This document shows, one piece after another, positions 44,901 to 53,731 of a stretch of 64,000 nucleotides of DNA (position 1 is the stretch's first letter; each line of letters begins with the position of its first letter). Source of the DNA: Atrina japonica (lineage: Eukaryota > Mollusca > Bivalvia > Pterioida > Pinnidae); NCBI GenBank assembly GCA_030159075.1, contig BROG01000802.1:202001-266000 (forward strand), given 5' to 3'. Made by a program: the position numbers and the translations under genes. The notes under the pieces are model-generated. The model was not told where the DNA came from. It saw nothing but the letters and a program-made list of their open reading frames with translations, and did not search any database.

Positions 44901-47057
44901 ACCAGATAACATGTCACTAATATTGGCCTATTAATATTACATGGACAGCATGTACATGTACATATAGAATGTGGCTCATTGCAACATGTATTTTTGCATG
45001 TGATACAATCATGCACCATTGGTAGTACATATAGAATGTGGCTCATTGCAACATGAATTTTTTTGCATGTGATACACCATTGGTAATAGCAGTCTAACAA
45101 CAGCATGTTTAGCTCGAGAACAATATGCCCTAGCCTCCTAAGAGCACCTGCTCTTGTACTTTTGTTATGATAAATTCCCATAATAACACATTATATATCA
45201 TGGTGCAACAAAAGTTGAACACATTTTATTATTTTTCTAATTTGTTCAGTTTATTATAATCTCTTACATATTGAAATAAAATATTATTTTTCCATCTTTC
45301 ATCCTTAAAGTAAGTATGGTACATAGAAATTGTTTTTAATTTCTGACAAGAGCTAAACAAATCTAGATCGGTGCATTTCTTATGTCTACTTGCCAAGTTA
45401 TATATTTTTCAGTTATATGGTGGTGGCCAGTTATTTTTTGGACAGTGGTGGAGGAGAGAAACAACAGCTTTCCAAAATCAGCTTAGGTTCCAGTGGGGTT
45501 TGAATTAAGTTAAGAGATTTAATGGTTAAAGGTCGGGGCTCTCAGTAGAGCAAAATTTTGGAGAGTCCCTGGGACCCCAGGGTCAAGATCTGGGGAGTCC
45601 CATCCAGAAAATGAAGAGTCCACTTATTCAAAGTCATTGCCAAAATCTATTTTTATGGGTTTTATGGGGTTTCAAATCTAATTAAAGGATTTTTGTCCAT
45701 AGATATTGACTGGGGATAAAAATTATCTGCAGGTATACTTAATTTGGAATATTTCTTCAGTGTGGAGCTCAACAAACATTGTTATAAAACAGATAAACTA
45801 CTTGTAGCACCCTACACATGTTTTCATAAGCGGTGGCACAGGTATCTACCTGGGTGTTGTTTTATGACCAGTGATTATGAGGACGCACAGGTACTAGGCT
45901 AATGAAGTCAATTAAGCTATCAACAAGCAATTATGGGATTGATTAAAAGGTGTAAACCTCCAAGTCAAAATCTTGAGCGTTCTGTGGGACTCGGGGTTGA
46001 AACTTTGACGCATCCCAGAAAAATCTCACATGTCAAATATGCGTACCCTCGGGGTCCCCGAGAGCTCTGAAGGTGTGATGCTCAAACCACACAGCCCAGA
46101 GATTACATTCTATATATATATATAGAAATACAATTTCCAATATGCAATGATACATACATGCACAAAAAGTATTATATACAACATACTTATATCATTCTAT
46201 TCCCCAAATCTGCAAGTAGAAATTACCTTTCCTCTGTAGTTACATATTATATACATGTAAATCAGCGTTACAAAATTTTTTGTAGACATATATTTGCCTT
46301 TAGTAAAATAACTTCACCAGAAAAAGCCTTAAAAGTATGTCTGCAGCCTAAACAAAAAAAAACTTTGTCTGAATTTTTGCATTATGTTAATTTCTTTGAA
46401 TGATTTGAGTTGTTAAGTTGACTAACACATACAATATATACCAGTACATGCAAAATATTATCACAACATAAATGTATGCCATAATTTCACATACTTCCTG
46501 TTTTTAAAATAAATGTAAGAAATACTTTTCACAAATAGTTTAAGGAAATAAAAACTGCACCATCTCAAATCTAAAGGTATTGATCATCTACCTACCCAGT
46601 TCCACAGTCAATGATGACTGCAGGGGTGCCTGTAGCAGACCCAGAGAATTTGTTTAGTGACATTTTACATGCGTTCTATACGACGCCCTTTTATCAAGCG
46701 TATATACACGTACAATACAGGCTAGATTACAATGGGATATGAAAGGCCATACAGGAAGAAGAACTTGATTTTATTTCCTGTTATGAGTAAGTGTACAACA
46801 CACGTGATTATTTTCGAAGTGGTTGTGTATAAGGAAGAAATACATGAACATATCTTAATGGTCATATTATCTTATTATTTGTACGAAATAGAGCAAAACG
46901 ATATTTTTATGATTGAGTGATTGAATACATATTTGGGCTAGGTCCGCCCACTTCTTATTCCTCAAATTCGGGTTTAAAAATTTTACGATGAAGCGATATA
47001 TTTTGTTGCATACCCAGTTCCACAGTCTATAACAACAGCTGGCAGACGACCTGCCAT
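29879..47057 (-). CDS. ACTR3: Actin-related protein 3, Arp2/3 complex subunit (whole gene)
   Basis: Arp3 pairs with Arp2 in the Arp2/3 complex and nucleates branched actin filaments in the cytoplasm. Eleven coding exons (joined coordinates are in the exon entries) give 418 aa, the usual Arp3 length, with GT/AG at every junction and continuous phase. Visible landmarks: [20 protein letters not shown] (phosphate loop 1), [52 protein letters not shown] (phosphate loop 2), [39 protein letters not shown] and the C-terminus [10 protein letters not shown]. An alternative first exon at 46.6 kb would give 426 aa. No coding lesion was seen. Introns of 0.4-3.3 kb hold many SINEs and MITEs. A promoter probably lies above 47.06 kb; the poly(A) site is unclear (AATAAA candidate at 29131-29136). 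Confidence 0.95.
30735..31245. repeat. 70-bp minisatellite in Arp3 intron 10
   Basis: About seven copies of a unit starting GATAACTGATATCTTTGTGG and ending 'catataactgtcatgtgct'. Divergence between copies is low to moderate. Confidence 0.9.
31247..31640. repeat. Second minisatellite of about 32 bp, derived from the first
   Basis: About ten units of the type TGTGTCACTATCATGTCCTA plus ATAAGTTATTTT. The shared CTGTCATGT / TTTGTG words suggest it arose by contraction of the adjacent 70-bp array. Confidence 0.85.
32295..32486. repeat. Perfect 96-bp tandem duplication copying a splice donor
   Basis: 32295-32390 and 32391-32486 look identical base for base. The second copy includes the last 8 coding bases of Arp3 exon 10 and its GTAAGT donor. 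The first copy therefore presents an extra identical donor 96 bases downstream in the transcript. Confidence 0.95.
32479..32562 (-). CDS. ACTR3: Arp3 exon 10
   Basis: Encodes [20 protein letters not shown] then GGSMLAST; acceptor TTTCAG, donor GTAAGT. The 3' end is part of the 96-bp duplication. Confidence 0.95.
32563..33352. other. Arp3 intron 9 sequence without recognised elements
   Basis: The part of intron 9 before the MITE. Nothing supportable. Confidence 0.5.
33353..33729. mobile_element. MITE family E with 125-bp arms and TA target duplication
   Basis: The element proper is 33355-33727, flanked by TA on both sides. The ends are AATGGAATAGATC and its inverse. The arms stay alignable for about 125 bases (GAGTTCTTACGTAGTCCG, 'ggatccgga', 'tatgcttag', 'ttgatcaagaaataaaa'). 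A TA duplication points to the Tc1/mariner superfamily. A fragment occurs at 19.3 kb. The open frames on both strands come from the palindrome. Confidence 0.75.
34148..34273 (-). CDS. ACTR3: Arp3 exon 9
   Basis: Encodes [20 protein letters not shown] and on to GRIK, 42 codons; acceptor TTTTCAG, donor GTAAAT. Carries the adenosine-binding GGS(T)MF motif of the actin fold. Confidence 0.95.
34274..35262. other. Arp3 intron 8
   Basis: No separate gene. 35.05-35.25 kb faintly resembles the SINE family 2 body ('tctcagccgaaagaccaatgac'). Confidence 0.5.
35263..35355 (-). CDS. ACTR3: Arp3 exon 8
   Basis: Encodes [20 protein letters not shown] then [11 protein letters not shown], 31 codons; acceptor TTGCAG, donor GTAAGG. 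Confidence 0.95.
35356..36675. other. Arp3 intron 7
   Basis: Loose internal repeats near 35.86-36.24 kb ('aaagtcaaaatcat...aagaatcaaaa...cacctagt', about three copies). No gene. Confidence 0.5.
36676..36849 (-). CDS. ACTR3: Arp3 exon 7
   Basis: Encodes [20 protein letters not shown] and on to [12 protein letters not shown], 58 codons; acceptor TTTTAG, donor GTAATA. Confidence 0.95.
36903..37196 (+). mobile_element. tRNA-derived SINE, family 2 (complete copy)
   Basis: Head with TGGCTCAGTCGG (A box, 36915-36926) and AATTCGAGTCC (B box, 36959-36969). Body: 'cttcggatgagac', 'ggcacgttaaagaaccc', 'gccgagcattggcc', 'gacgtctccatatgagtgaaa', then 'gggacgttaaacaacaataaac' and an AAAC-type tail. It sits antisense in Arp3 intron 6, about 50 bases from exon 7. 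Other copies or pieces: 9.1, 52.1, 62.6, 62.8 and 63.0 kb. Confidence 0.85.
37395..37595. mobile_element. Head-to-head pair of family 1 SINE fragments
   Basis: 37395-37475 carries the family 1 body on the plus strand (GGTTTGAGCCCCACTGGAAG, 'ttttgtgagaatgtttgccag'). 37490-37592 carries it inverted ('ttctcacataattaactaaggttccagc', ending CACCGAGGCCCC). Lies in Arp3 intron 6. Confidence 0.6.
37596..38059. other. Arp3 intron 6, remainder
   Basis: Contains 'atcaggagg...aatcaggaa' low-complexity words. No separate feature. Confidence 0.5.
38060..38203 (-). CDS. ACTR3: Arp3 exon 6
   Basis: Encodes [20 protein letters not shown] and on to SLETAKAIK, 48 codons; acceptor TTTTCAAG, donor GTAAGT. Confidence 0.95.
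38204..39454. other. Arp3 intron 5
   Basis: No gene. Includes a poly(A)-rich tract at 39234-39254. Confidence 0.5.
39455..39562 (-). CDS. ACTR3: Arp3 exon 5
   Basis: Encodes [20 protein letters not shown] then [16 protein letters not shown], 36 codons; contains phosphate loop 2. Donor GTATGT. Confidence 0.95.
39659..39747 (+). mobile_element. TTAA-bounded mini-element, second copy
   Basis: TTAACTCATCAACCCC at one end and GGGTGAATGGGTTAA at the other, in the opposite orientation to the 29.0 kb copy. The interior shares 'caatggactctt' and 'ccaaatgtgtctttgag'. Lies in Arp3 intron 4. Confidence 0.65.
39929..40024 (-). CDS. ACTR3: Arp3 exon 4
   Basis: Encodes [20 protein letters not shown] then [12 protein letters not shown], 32 codons; acceptor TTTCCAG, donor GTAGGT. 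Confidence 0.95.
40238..40425 (+). mobile_element. Family 1 SINE in Arp3 intron 3
   Basis: B box AGGTTCAAGCC (40253-40263), then 'gctggaacc', 'actttgtgaggatgttggccagtttacttgcc' and 'ataaaaactggtcgcc'. The A-box side is missing. The plus-strand open frame here is SINE-derived. Confidence 0.7.
40426..41159. other. Arp3 intron 3, remainder
   Basis: Includes a stretch near 40.99-41.05 kb resembling SINE family 2 ('acgtctcattcacaagaccagtgacttt'). No gene. Confidence 0.45.
41160..41445. repeat. 20-bp minisatellite (TGTGTCTGTGCATGTATGTT)
   Basis: About eight near-perfect units from about 41260 to 41430, with a TG-rich run-in from 41160. The Cys/Val-rich and His/Thr-rich open frames over it are artefacts. 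The array ends 23 bases from Arp3 exon 3. Confidence 0.9.
41468..41578 (-). CDS. ACTR3: Arp3 exon 3
   Basis: Encodes [20 protein letters not shown] then [17 protein letters not shown], 37 codons; acceptor TTTTAG, donor GTAAGT. Confidence 0.95.
41651..41742 (+). mobile_element. TTAA-bounded mini-element, third (decayed) copy
   Basis: Starts TTAATTCATCAACCCC; interior 'caatgggttcttc' and 'ccaaacgtgtctttt'. The right end has drifted to TTCAA. Lies in Arp3 intron 2. Confidence 0.5.
41743..43513. other. Arp3 intron 2, remainder
   Basis: No gene. 42.43-42.8 kb ('aagaggcccatgggctacatcactcacctga') reads like a dispersed repeat end but cannot be tied to another copy in this window. Confidence 0.45.
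43514..43694 (-). CDS. ACTR3: Arp3 exon 2 (shared by both first exons)
   Basis: Acceptor TTTCAG. Takes two bases (GG) from either first exon, then [20 protein letters not shown] and on to [14 protein letters not shown]. Donor GTAAGT. Confidence 0.95.
43866..44010 (-). mobile_element. Family 1 SINE, minus strand, Arp3 intron 1
   Basis: On the minus strand: ACTGACTGGTTAAAGCATCA (A-box side), AGGTTCAAGCC (43912-43922, B box), 'gctggaacctaagatgattttgtgag', 'tatgccaatttac'. This copy keeps much of the tRNA-like head. Confidence 0.7.
44011..44519. other. Arp3 intron 1 segment
   Basis: Contains short repeats of 'ctcgctaaaatt'. No gene. Confidence 0.45.
44520..44876. mobile_element. MITE family B, third copy
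   Basis: Starts AAAGGGACATTAAATTAGCTG and shares with 3.1 and 27.2 kb the 'acttagattgat', 'ggcataaaattcttgaatt' and 'cataccacaatggacctgacc' blocks. The right terminal repeat has decayed. The plus-strand open frame is element-derived. Confidence 0.55.
44877..45461. other. Arp3 intron 1 segment with a direct repeat
   Basis: 'tacatatagaatgtggctcattgcaacatg' occurs twice (about 44956 and 45026). No gene. Confidence 0.5.
45462..45545 (-). mobile_element. Family 1 SINE fragment, minus strand
   Basis: 'ccaaaatcagcttaggttccagtggggttt' is the inverse of the family 1 body. The rest is degraded. Confidence 0.5.
45546..46595. other. Arp3 intron 1 segment
   Basis: Two diverged copies of a 'gggact...ggggt' containing segment (45.53-45.62 and 45.97-46.07 kb) and a short (AT)n. 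The plus-strand open frame at 46.16-46.40 kb has no domain. No gene. Confidence 0.45.
46596..46663 (-). CDS. ACTR3: Arp3 alternative first exon 1B
   Basis: Encodes [20 protein letters not shown] then GT and the first two bases of a Gly codon, with donor GTAGGT. Phase and end (ACTGG|GT) are the same as exon 1A, so it splices to exon 2 in frame and gives a 426-aa protein with an N-terminus eight residues longer. The AVIIDCGTG core keeps the phosphate-loop residues. Reading just upstream, ATG-TAA then one base then the exon's ATG, so a minimal start-stop uORF would precede it. I infer a duplicated first exon with its own promoter; the evidence is sequence only. Confidence 0.7.
46664..47013. other. 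Stretch between the two Arp3 first exons
   Basis: About 350 bases. It should contain the promoter of exon 1B if that is a real first exon. No TATA box was recognised. The plus-strand open frame at 46.73-46.92 kb is unsupported. Confidence 0.4.
47014..47057 (-). CDS. ACTR3: Arp3 canonical first exon 1A
   Basis: Encodes [14 protein letters not shown] plus GG, donor GTATGC. The ATG lies in AAAAATGG, a favourable context. The sequence is nearly the same as the known vertebrate Arp3 N-terminus ([14 protein letters not shown]). Confidence 0.95.
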
Positions 47058-47200
47058 TTTTAGGCAGAGTATTTGAAATAAAAGTAAACAGAAGAAAGTT
47101 GTCTAAGCAGGAAGTGACTCAACCGGCGACATGGGCCTTAGAGAAGAATATGGCCGACCTGATGGTTTTAGAAAAGTATCATCCCGATCCCGAACATTGA
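47058..47200 (-). promoter_or_regulatory. Probable Arp3 promoter and leader
   Basis: Directly upstream of exon 1A. It contains an AGGAAGTGAC word (about 47109), an ETS-type site, and no TATA box, the usual style of a broadly expressed gene. An inference only. Confidence 0.35.
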
Positions 47201-48754
47201 ATGCCTACCCACAGATATTTTGTTAGGTCATTTATATTGTTGCTTTTAATAAATTTCAATAGCATTTGATTGTATATATTGATTATAATAAAAACTTTTC
47301 GTTCAGGGCTAACTATAAAATATATACATCTCTAGAAATCATAAACACTTAGCTAATCCCGATTTCCAATTTTGGTATGACGTTTCAGTTTTTTTTCAAG
47401 ACGACTGTTACACGGTCATTTCCTAATCAATTTCAATGCAATTTTAAAATCATTAGTGATTTGCTGTTTCTGTGTTTTTTTTCTTGTGAATTTCCATTGT
47501 TTCGTTTTGTAGTACTGAGGCCTACTGATAAAATTTTCATGAAACATATTAATGTTTCTTTTTCTTTTTTTTTTTTAGTGGGGGGTAGGTCTTTTTATAA
47601 ATATAAATTGATATTGTTGCTTCTATTTAATTTCAATGGTATTTGCTAGGGCGTCGATTTTGTTTTCACTTAGGATTTGTTATATATATTAAATAACAAT
47701 AAATACTAATTTCATTTACAATATTTAATATAACAAATACACCACCGTATACACCACGCTCATATGAATTCAAAAGCTCCTGATGCGCTTACTGCTTTGT
47801 TTGCGATTAATAAGAGTGTGAACATTGGGTATGTTTATTACTTTTTCACCTTCTCGTACTCATCATAGAGTACCGCTGCTATCTTATCAGTTTTGTCACT
47901 GACAAAAATTTATAAGTGTTGGATTAATCGCGAGGCTATATTTAGGGCTGGGCTTTACTCTTCTTATGAACACTTTTAAATTTGGGAGCCCGGCGTACAC
48001 ACATATATCTGCGTCCAGAAGCGAAATATCCATAGCAATCCGCTAATACATCGCATCGATTATCCATCTCAAAAGAAGGCGGTTGGCTCAGCAAAAAGAG
48101 TTATTAAAATCGGGACAGAATTCGGCCTAGTATCATCCAGACATTGAATTATGAACCCTTCGTGGTTAAAAATATTTCGTACGTTTATAAATTAATTCGG
48201 AAGCCCTGTGACGTATTCCAGCTAAACTAGCTTCCAGACACAAAATCGGCATTCCCCCCGTGGTCTACGGTAAATTTTCATATTGCGAATCATTTTTATC
48301 CCGGTCAAATATTGCCATTGACGAACTTATCATTTACCCCAAAATAAATCGAGATTCAGCAAATACAAATGCATTAACTTGATGAGAGAAATTTTTTTTT
48401 ATTTTTAAAAGCTTTGGGAAGCCTGGGATATTTCCTATGATTTCTCGAATTTGGAAGAACACGGGTCACAGACACAAATTCAAATTATGTTCCCCCCAAA
48501 AAAACAAATCAAACAAAAAAAAACCCCCAAAAAAACAAAAAAAAAACCAATCCCTGAGAGGCCATTATTTAGCCAGACATTAAAGTTTGACCTTTCAAAT
48601 TAGAGACTGCTCAAACGCGCTCAATATAATATGCATTTGTAATTTGTATCTAATAAACTACTTTGACAAATTTCTTGACACTTTACCTTTAATTTGACAG
48701 ACTGATTATATCGTCATACAATGAATTGGGTTCCAGAAAATGTAACACCAGATA
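47201..48754. other. No gene recognised
   Basis: AT-rich; low-complexity A/C tract at 48.49-48.55 kb. No coding feature. Confidence 0.5.
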
Positions 48755-48970
48755 CCGTCATAAGCGTCGGAAGCAAATTGAAAGGGGGGGGGCTAAACCA
48801 ACTTAAAACACACACACGCCAGAAGTGGGGGGCTAAACCAACTTAAAACACACACACGCCTGAAACGTCTTGGGGGCTAAGCCCCAATTTTCAACACCTA
48901 TGCCTATCTTTTCAAAAAAAGTGGGGGGGCTAAGCCCCCCCTAGCACCCCCGGCTCCGACGCCTATGACC
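48755..48970. mobile_element. MITE family G with G-rich ends
   Basis: The left end GTCATAAGCGTCGGAAGC is inverse to the right end GGCTCCGACGCCTATGAC. Inside, a segment of about 47 bases (GGGGGGCTAAACCAACTTAA plus AACACACACACGCC) is present twice. GGGGCTAAGCCCC palindromes follow. A left end also appears at 56.36 kb. Confidence 0.6.
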
Positions 48971-51900
48971 GTGATATGTGTTATAGGCCTATATATGTCT
49001 CGGATAACACATGCACATCATAAATGCATGTGGGTACTGATTTTTTTATCTTAAAAGTCCGAAACGTCATTTTCTGTCTCTAAAACTTAAAATTATTCAA
49101 TGCCAAAAGAAATTTCAAGTCACCCATCTACAGTTTTTTTTACATAGATCTAAAACAAAAAGAAAAGCAAAACAAACTTGAACAAAGCTTTTTAGGAGAA
49201 AATCAGTCAAATTATCTACGTTTTCTAAACCGCGACGAGTCGCAATCTAGCTCTACATCTGCTCAGCGATATATCGCTGATCTGTTCAAAACGATTTTCG
49301 CACAAAAATATTTTTTTTTTCTTCTTTTTTTAAATGTGAATAGAAAATTGAAATTTCGAATACTGATTTTTGGTATTATTTTCAGCTCTACGTCTAACCA
49401 GCAATCGATATATAAAGCTAGCAAGCTATATCTAACACCGCCATTTAGATCCGGATTTATTTACACCCGTTTAGCATTTTGTATACTTCACGTCTACATG
49501 TCATTTCCTGTCTAAACTGCAGCATTGAGACAACAGAAAAAATATCAAGACATTGAAGGTATAGGGCTTGACTGTAGCTTTTTAACCAGTAGAAATAGTT
49601 TGTCTCAAGATGCAGATTTTGGTATCATATCATTTTCCTTTAGTTGCAACAAAGATCAATGTCAAATTTAGAGTATACAGGGATGTCTTTTTGCATGTCT
49701 TTGTACGTGGCCATTTTTTCATGAAACTATTCTATTGAAAGGCCGTTTGTGTCACAAATGTGATGACTAATAAACTTATGTGATGACAACTTGTATGCAG
49801 AATATATGTTTTGCGAGATTATTTTTGTTTTTTTTACATTTGAAAATCGTGTTTTGCACAGAAAAAGTAGGTTTATCAATTTTGCTTGAATAAAGTAATT
49901 TAAAAATTCGCATTTATACATTTGTATACAACCGCAAAAATATTGCTTACATGTTTATGATGTTAGAATTTTTCGCATTTTCATTGGTTGAAAATTACAC
50001 ACCTATTGTGTGTCCCAGCAACTTTGGAAAGTGTTTTTTTGTAAATGTTTCAAAAAAATGTCGTCTTGTGGGAACATTATCCATACAACCATTAATTATA
50101 ACCAGAGTCATAAATTCTTACCCCCTTGATTACATTTCAACATACAGTAAATCTTGAATAATCACAAATTGCTAAATTTCATTCATAATCTTTCTCGGAA
50201 ATGAAAACGGATGTTTAAAAACAACGTTGTAGCATGCAAGTCAATGAAGGAGTCATTCACGTGCAGGGGTGTCGCCAGTATTTTCAATCCATCATCTATT
50301 ATGACTTATGGGTGATGAGATGTATACACCCTAATGAAAATAATAGACAGTTCCAATGAAAATCAACAACAACAATGGCCGCAGCCATTACCGCTAATCG
50401 AGGTCGGAAAATCATAAAGGGTTTAACTAGGATCTCGTGTATTGGAGGGTCTCCTTCACATTTGAATGTAGAATTGATTACGACTTTGACCTTCAAAAAA
50501 AAAAAAAGTTATTATATTGATAGTTTGACGGTTTCTTTGATGTAAACTTCAAAAAACCACTTTCAGGGTTTGCTGGGACACACAGTAAGAGAGGTCATCA
50601 GTGTATATGTATGACACCATAGCAGATATACATGAACTCTCTTCATAGCAAGATACATTTGACATTTTCACTGCAACATACATGCAGATGTATCTGTTTT
50701 ACTGTATTTCTCATCGGTCCATGTACTATATCAGTGTTTTTCACCACTGTCGATAATTGGCTTTTTCCCCTCAGCAAAAATACCTTAATTTTCCCCCCAA
50801 ATGACCTTAAAATTCCCAATAAGATAACGATTAAAATTTAATTATTATTATAATTACATCCATAAAAATCTGCTCAAAAAGCTTCCAGACTTTATATTTT
50901 GATGTCGGAATCTCAGACAATTACTTAGAATTAAATGCTTGCGTACATGCTATCACAAGGCAGGGCTCAACATTAACAAACATTATTGTAGATTTATCTT
51001 TCACTGTATAAACATAGACAAACTTTGGGGGAGCTTGTTTGTAAAACTGGCTTATGCGGCAGCACGCCGGTATTTACTTTTGGGATCTGCTAATACACTT
51101 AACTGTGATCAACTTACGCCAGTGGGGTAAACCGGTTGTGACGGTTTCTTTAGGGCGATGCACACCAGCATGATTACATTAAATATGGCGGACAAATGAA
51201 AATTTCAAAATTTTCTCATGTGTAAAATGAAGATTTCTCAGTGTGAGCAAGCTAAGTGTATATGAAAAGACCTCAATCTAGTTTTACTAGTTATCAAAAT
51301 AAAAAAGAAAAATTTTGCAGTCTAGTCTAATTGCTAGCTTTGTTTATCTGTTTATTGCCGGTCCCGTTTTTTTGTCTCATAAATGATTGACATCATGATT
51401 GACAGTTTGTACCGCTTAGTTTTAATGGATTTTAATGATTAAAAGATGATCAAATAACAATCTGCTATTCAAGTATTTGGATTATTTGATTGAAGTAATT
51501 ATTCGACATTGCTTTCTTCCTTGATGCAATTTTCTTCTAAAAAGATAAAAAATGAAAAAAGTAGATTTTCAATAACTTATCTAAGCCCACTCGGCTAGGT
51601 TGTCAGCCATATTTGTTATGGACTGGTTTCACATGTTTGTAAGAACAAATCAGCGTGCGCCGCCACATGACCAGCTTAAAACGGCGTATGCCGATTCAGT
51701 TACAAAGTTCCCCCTGTGTCTTCTGATGAAATCATATTCATAATACAGTAAAATTTAATGAAGAGTCATGAGGTCTTCCGAAATGTGATCACTAAAACCC
51801 TTGTCACCTATGAGAAATTTCAAAATATCTTTTGAATCTGCAGTGACGCCAACATGATTACAGCTTTGACATGTTATCGTAAACGTGTTTGATAAATGGT

Positions 51901-52126
51901 TTACGCCTGAAAAAAAAAAATAAACCAAATAATTCTGAAAAAACTTAGTGGTAAGTAAACAATAAAAGAAGTCAAAAGGCAAGTTTAAATTGAGAGCAAT
52001 ATCAAAAGATTCTGCAGTCAGTCAAACAATTCAATGTTCCCAAGATCATGCTTCCAACGACAAGGTTTTGATTCAGTGTAATTTGAAAAGTGGAAAGTTT
52101 TAGATATTATTAATCAAAGATGAGTC
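48971..52126. other. No gene recognised
   Basis: About 3.1 kb. Small open frames only, none with recognisable domains. Two half-related segments near 51.0 and 51.6 kb ('ggcggcagcacgcc', 'gtgcgccgccaca') cannot be tied to a family. Confidence 0.5.
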
Positions 52127-52319
52127 CCATTCAAGAATTTTTCACTCATATTGAGACGTCACCAAATGCAGGTGAAGGGCTTCAGATTTTGGCCTATGCT
52201 CGGCACTTATGGCTGCCGCCATTGAGCAGTGAAGGTTCTTTAATGTGCCGACACCTACTGTGACACAGGACCTCAGTTTTTACTGTCTCATCCGAAGTAG
52301 AGGGGGGGGGGGGGGGGGG
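52127..52319 (-). mobile_element. Family 2 SINE, minus strand, with poly(G)
   Basis: The inverse of the family 2 body: 'tttcactcatattgagacgtcacc', 'ggttctttaatgtgccgacacctactgtgaca', 'actgtctcatccgaa'. It breaks off at a run of about 18 G at 52302-52319. The tRNA-like head is missing. Confidence 0.75.
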
Positions 52320-52812
52320 CATTGTTCTTTTGTTTTTATTGTTTTTAATTTTCATTGTCTGATAAAACATCCTCTTTTTTTTTGTCTGCTTGATTTATTA
52401 TTATTCAAATTTTTAATGGTTGATTAAAAACAAAAAACTTGAGAAAATGAATTACATGTACATAGTTTTAAAAAATAAGAACAGGTAGATTTGTGATTCA
52501 GACAAGTTACATTTGGATATTCCTAATGAAAAAAAAATCTTTATTTTAGAGCCCTGCAAGGTGAAGTGTTTAGATGATAATGTGAGACATGTCGCATACA
52601 AGATACAAGGAGGTTCAGTCGACAAAGATTACTGATGTTTATGAGTCATTTACTGCATTTGACTTATCGTGTAGTTGCAACATATTTAATAAAATGTTAA
52701 ATTCCCAATTTCAGCATTATTGTTGCTATTTTTCTCAGTTCAACAGGTAGAGGGTATATTTGAAAAAAAAGTGTGAAAAACACTGCATATGAAATTTTGC
52801 CTATTGCTTATT
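52320..52812. other. No gene recognised
   Basis: Nothing supportable. Confidence 0.45.
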
Positions 52813-53010
52813 AGGGCCCAAAATCACCAAATTTACTCAATACTCAAGCTCAACTTTTATTTCATTATTTTTACCATATTGTCATTGTTAATGGGAAATA
52901 ATGTTATTAATTTTCATCATTCACATATAAATTTTACATGACACATACATGTATTATTTTCTTGTAAAAAGATAAATAAATATGCTGAGTAGAGTACTCA
53001 AAATAAAAAT
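52813..53010 (+). mobile_element. MITE family A fragment
   Basis: Starts AGGGCCCAAAATCACCAAAT, then ACTCAATACTCAAGCTCAAC, matching the left end at 57.53 kb and continuing to the 'aataaatatgctgagta' block. Confidence 0.6.
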
Positions 53011-53439
53011 TCCACTCTGCATAAATGGAATGACTTGATTGCAGAATTAAAAAAAAAAACTCTTGAAATTGGCATCCCAGCTGAATCACTGGGAATGTGG
53101 AATAAGCTGCATCAGCAAAGACCAAGTATTTTATGATCATGAGGAAGTGAGTAAACATGGCGTATGATTCTTAATTTGAATGAAAATTACAAAAGTACAG
53201 TCACATGCTATAGAATGTATAGTGTATGGAATACAGAGACCTCTATAGAGGTACACATGCAGGTAAAAGAATTGAAGAAAAATTTGAAATTTGATTGGTG
53301 TAAAAATGGATTAAATATTAGTCTCAAGAGAAATTTTATACCTAGTATAACAGATTTAATACCATGTGTATATGGTTACCAGTATTAATATTGACAAACT
53401 GCTGGTAGAGATCAACTTTATTAGTGAGTGTAAATTTTT

Positions 53440-53731
53440 GTTTCAGGAATATAACAGTTGAGTTGGTGTCAACAAGAAATTCTGCAGAATTGGATAAAGT
53501 ACAGAAAAGAACCAGGATTTATTGAAGCCGAAGGGGAATGAATTTTCTTTCAGATAAACAGTTTTCAATATAAACAGGTTATAATGGTTCAAATGAATTT
53601 GGACGGGGAGACAAAATCATTTTAAATTAAGCTTGATTTCAGTGAAACATACTTCAATGTCAGTGTGTTCCTTAGCAATATGTAATGCACTGGATGACTT
53701 ACAAATTTAAGTGAAAAAAAACCCAACAAAA
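53440..53731 (+). other. Probable 5' leader of the zinc-finger gene
   Basis: TTTTTGTTTCAG ends at about 53446, a strong acceptor, followed by a non-coding leader of about 285 bases. A GTGAGT donor at about 53147 might end an upstream leader exon. Stops in all frames before the ATG support a leader. Confidence 0.4.

Noticed and set aside
53711..53731. Upstream GTG start for the zinc-finger frame
   Set aside because: A nuclear eukaryotic gene should start at ATG; the ATG at 53732 has a good context.
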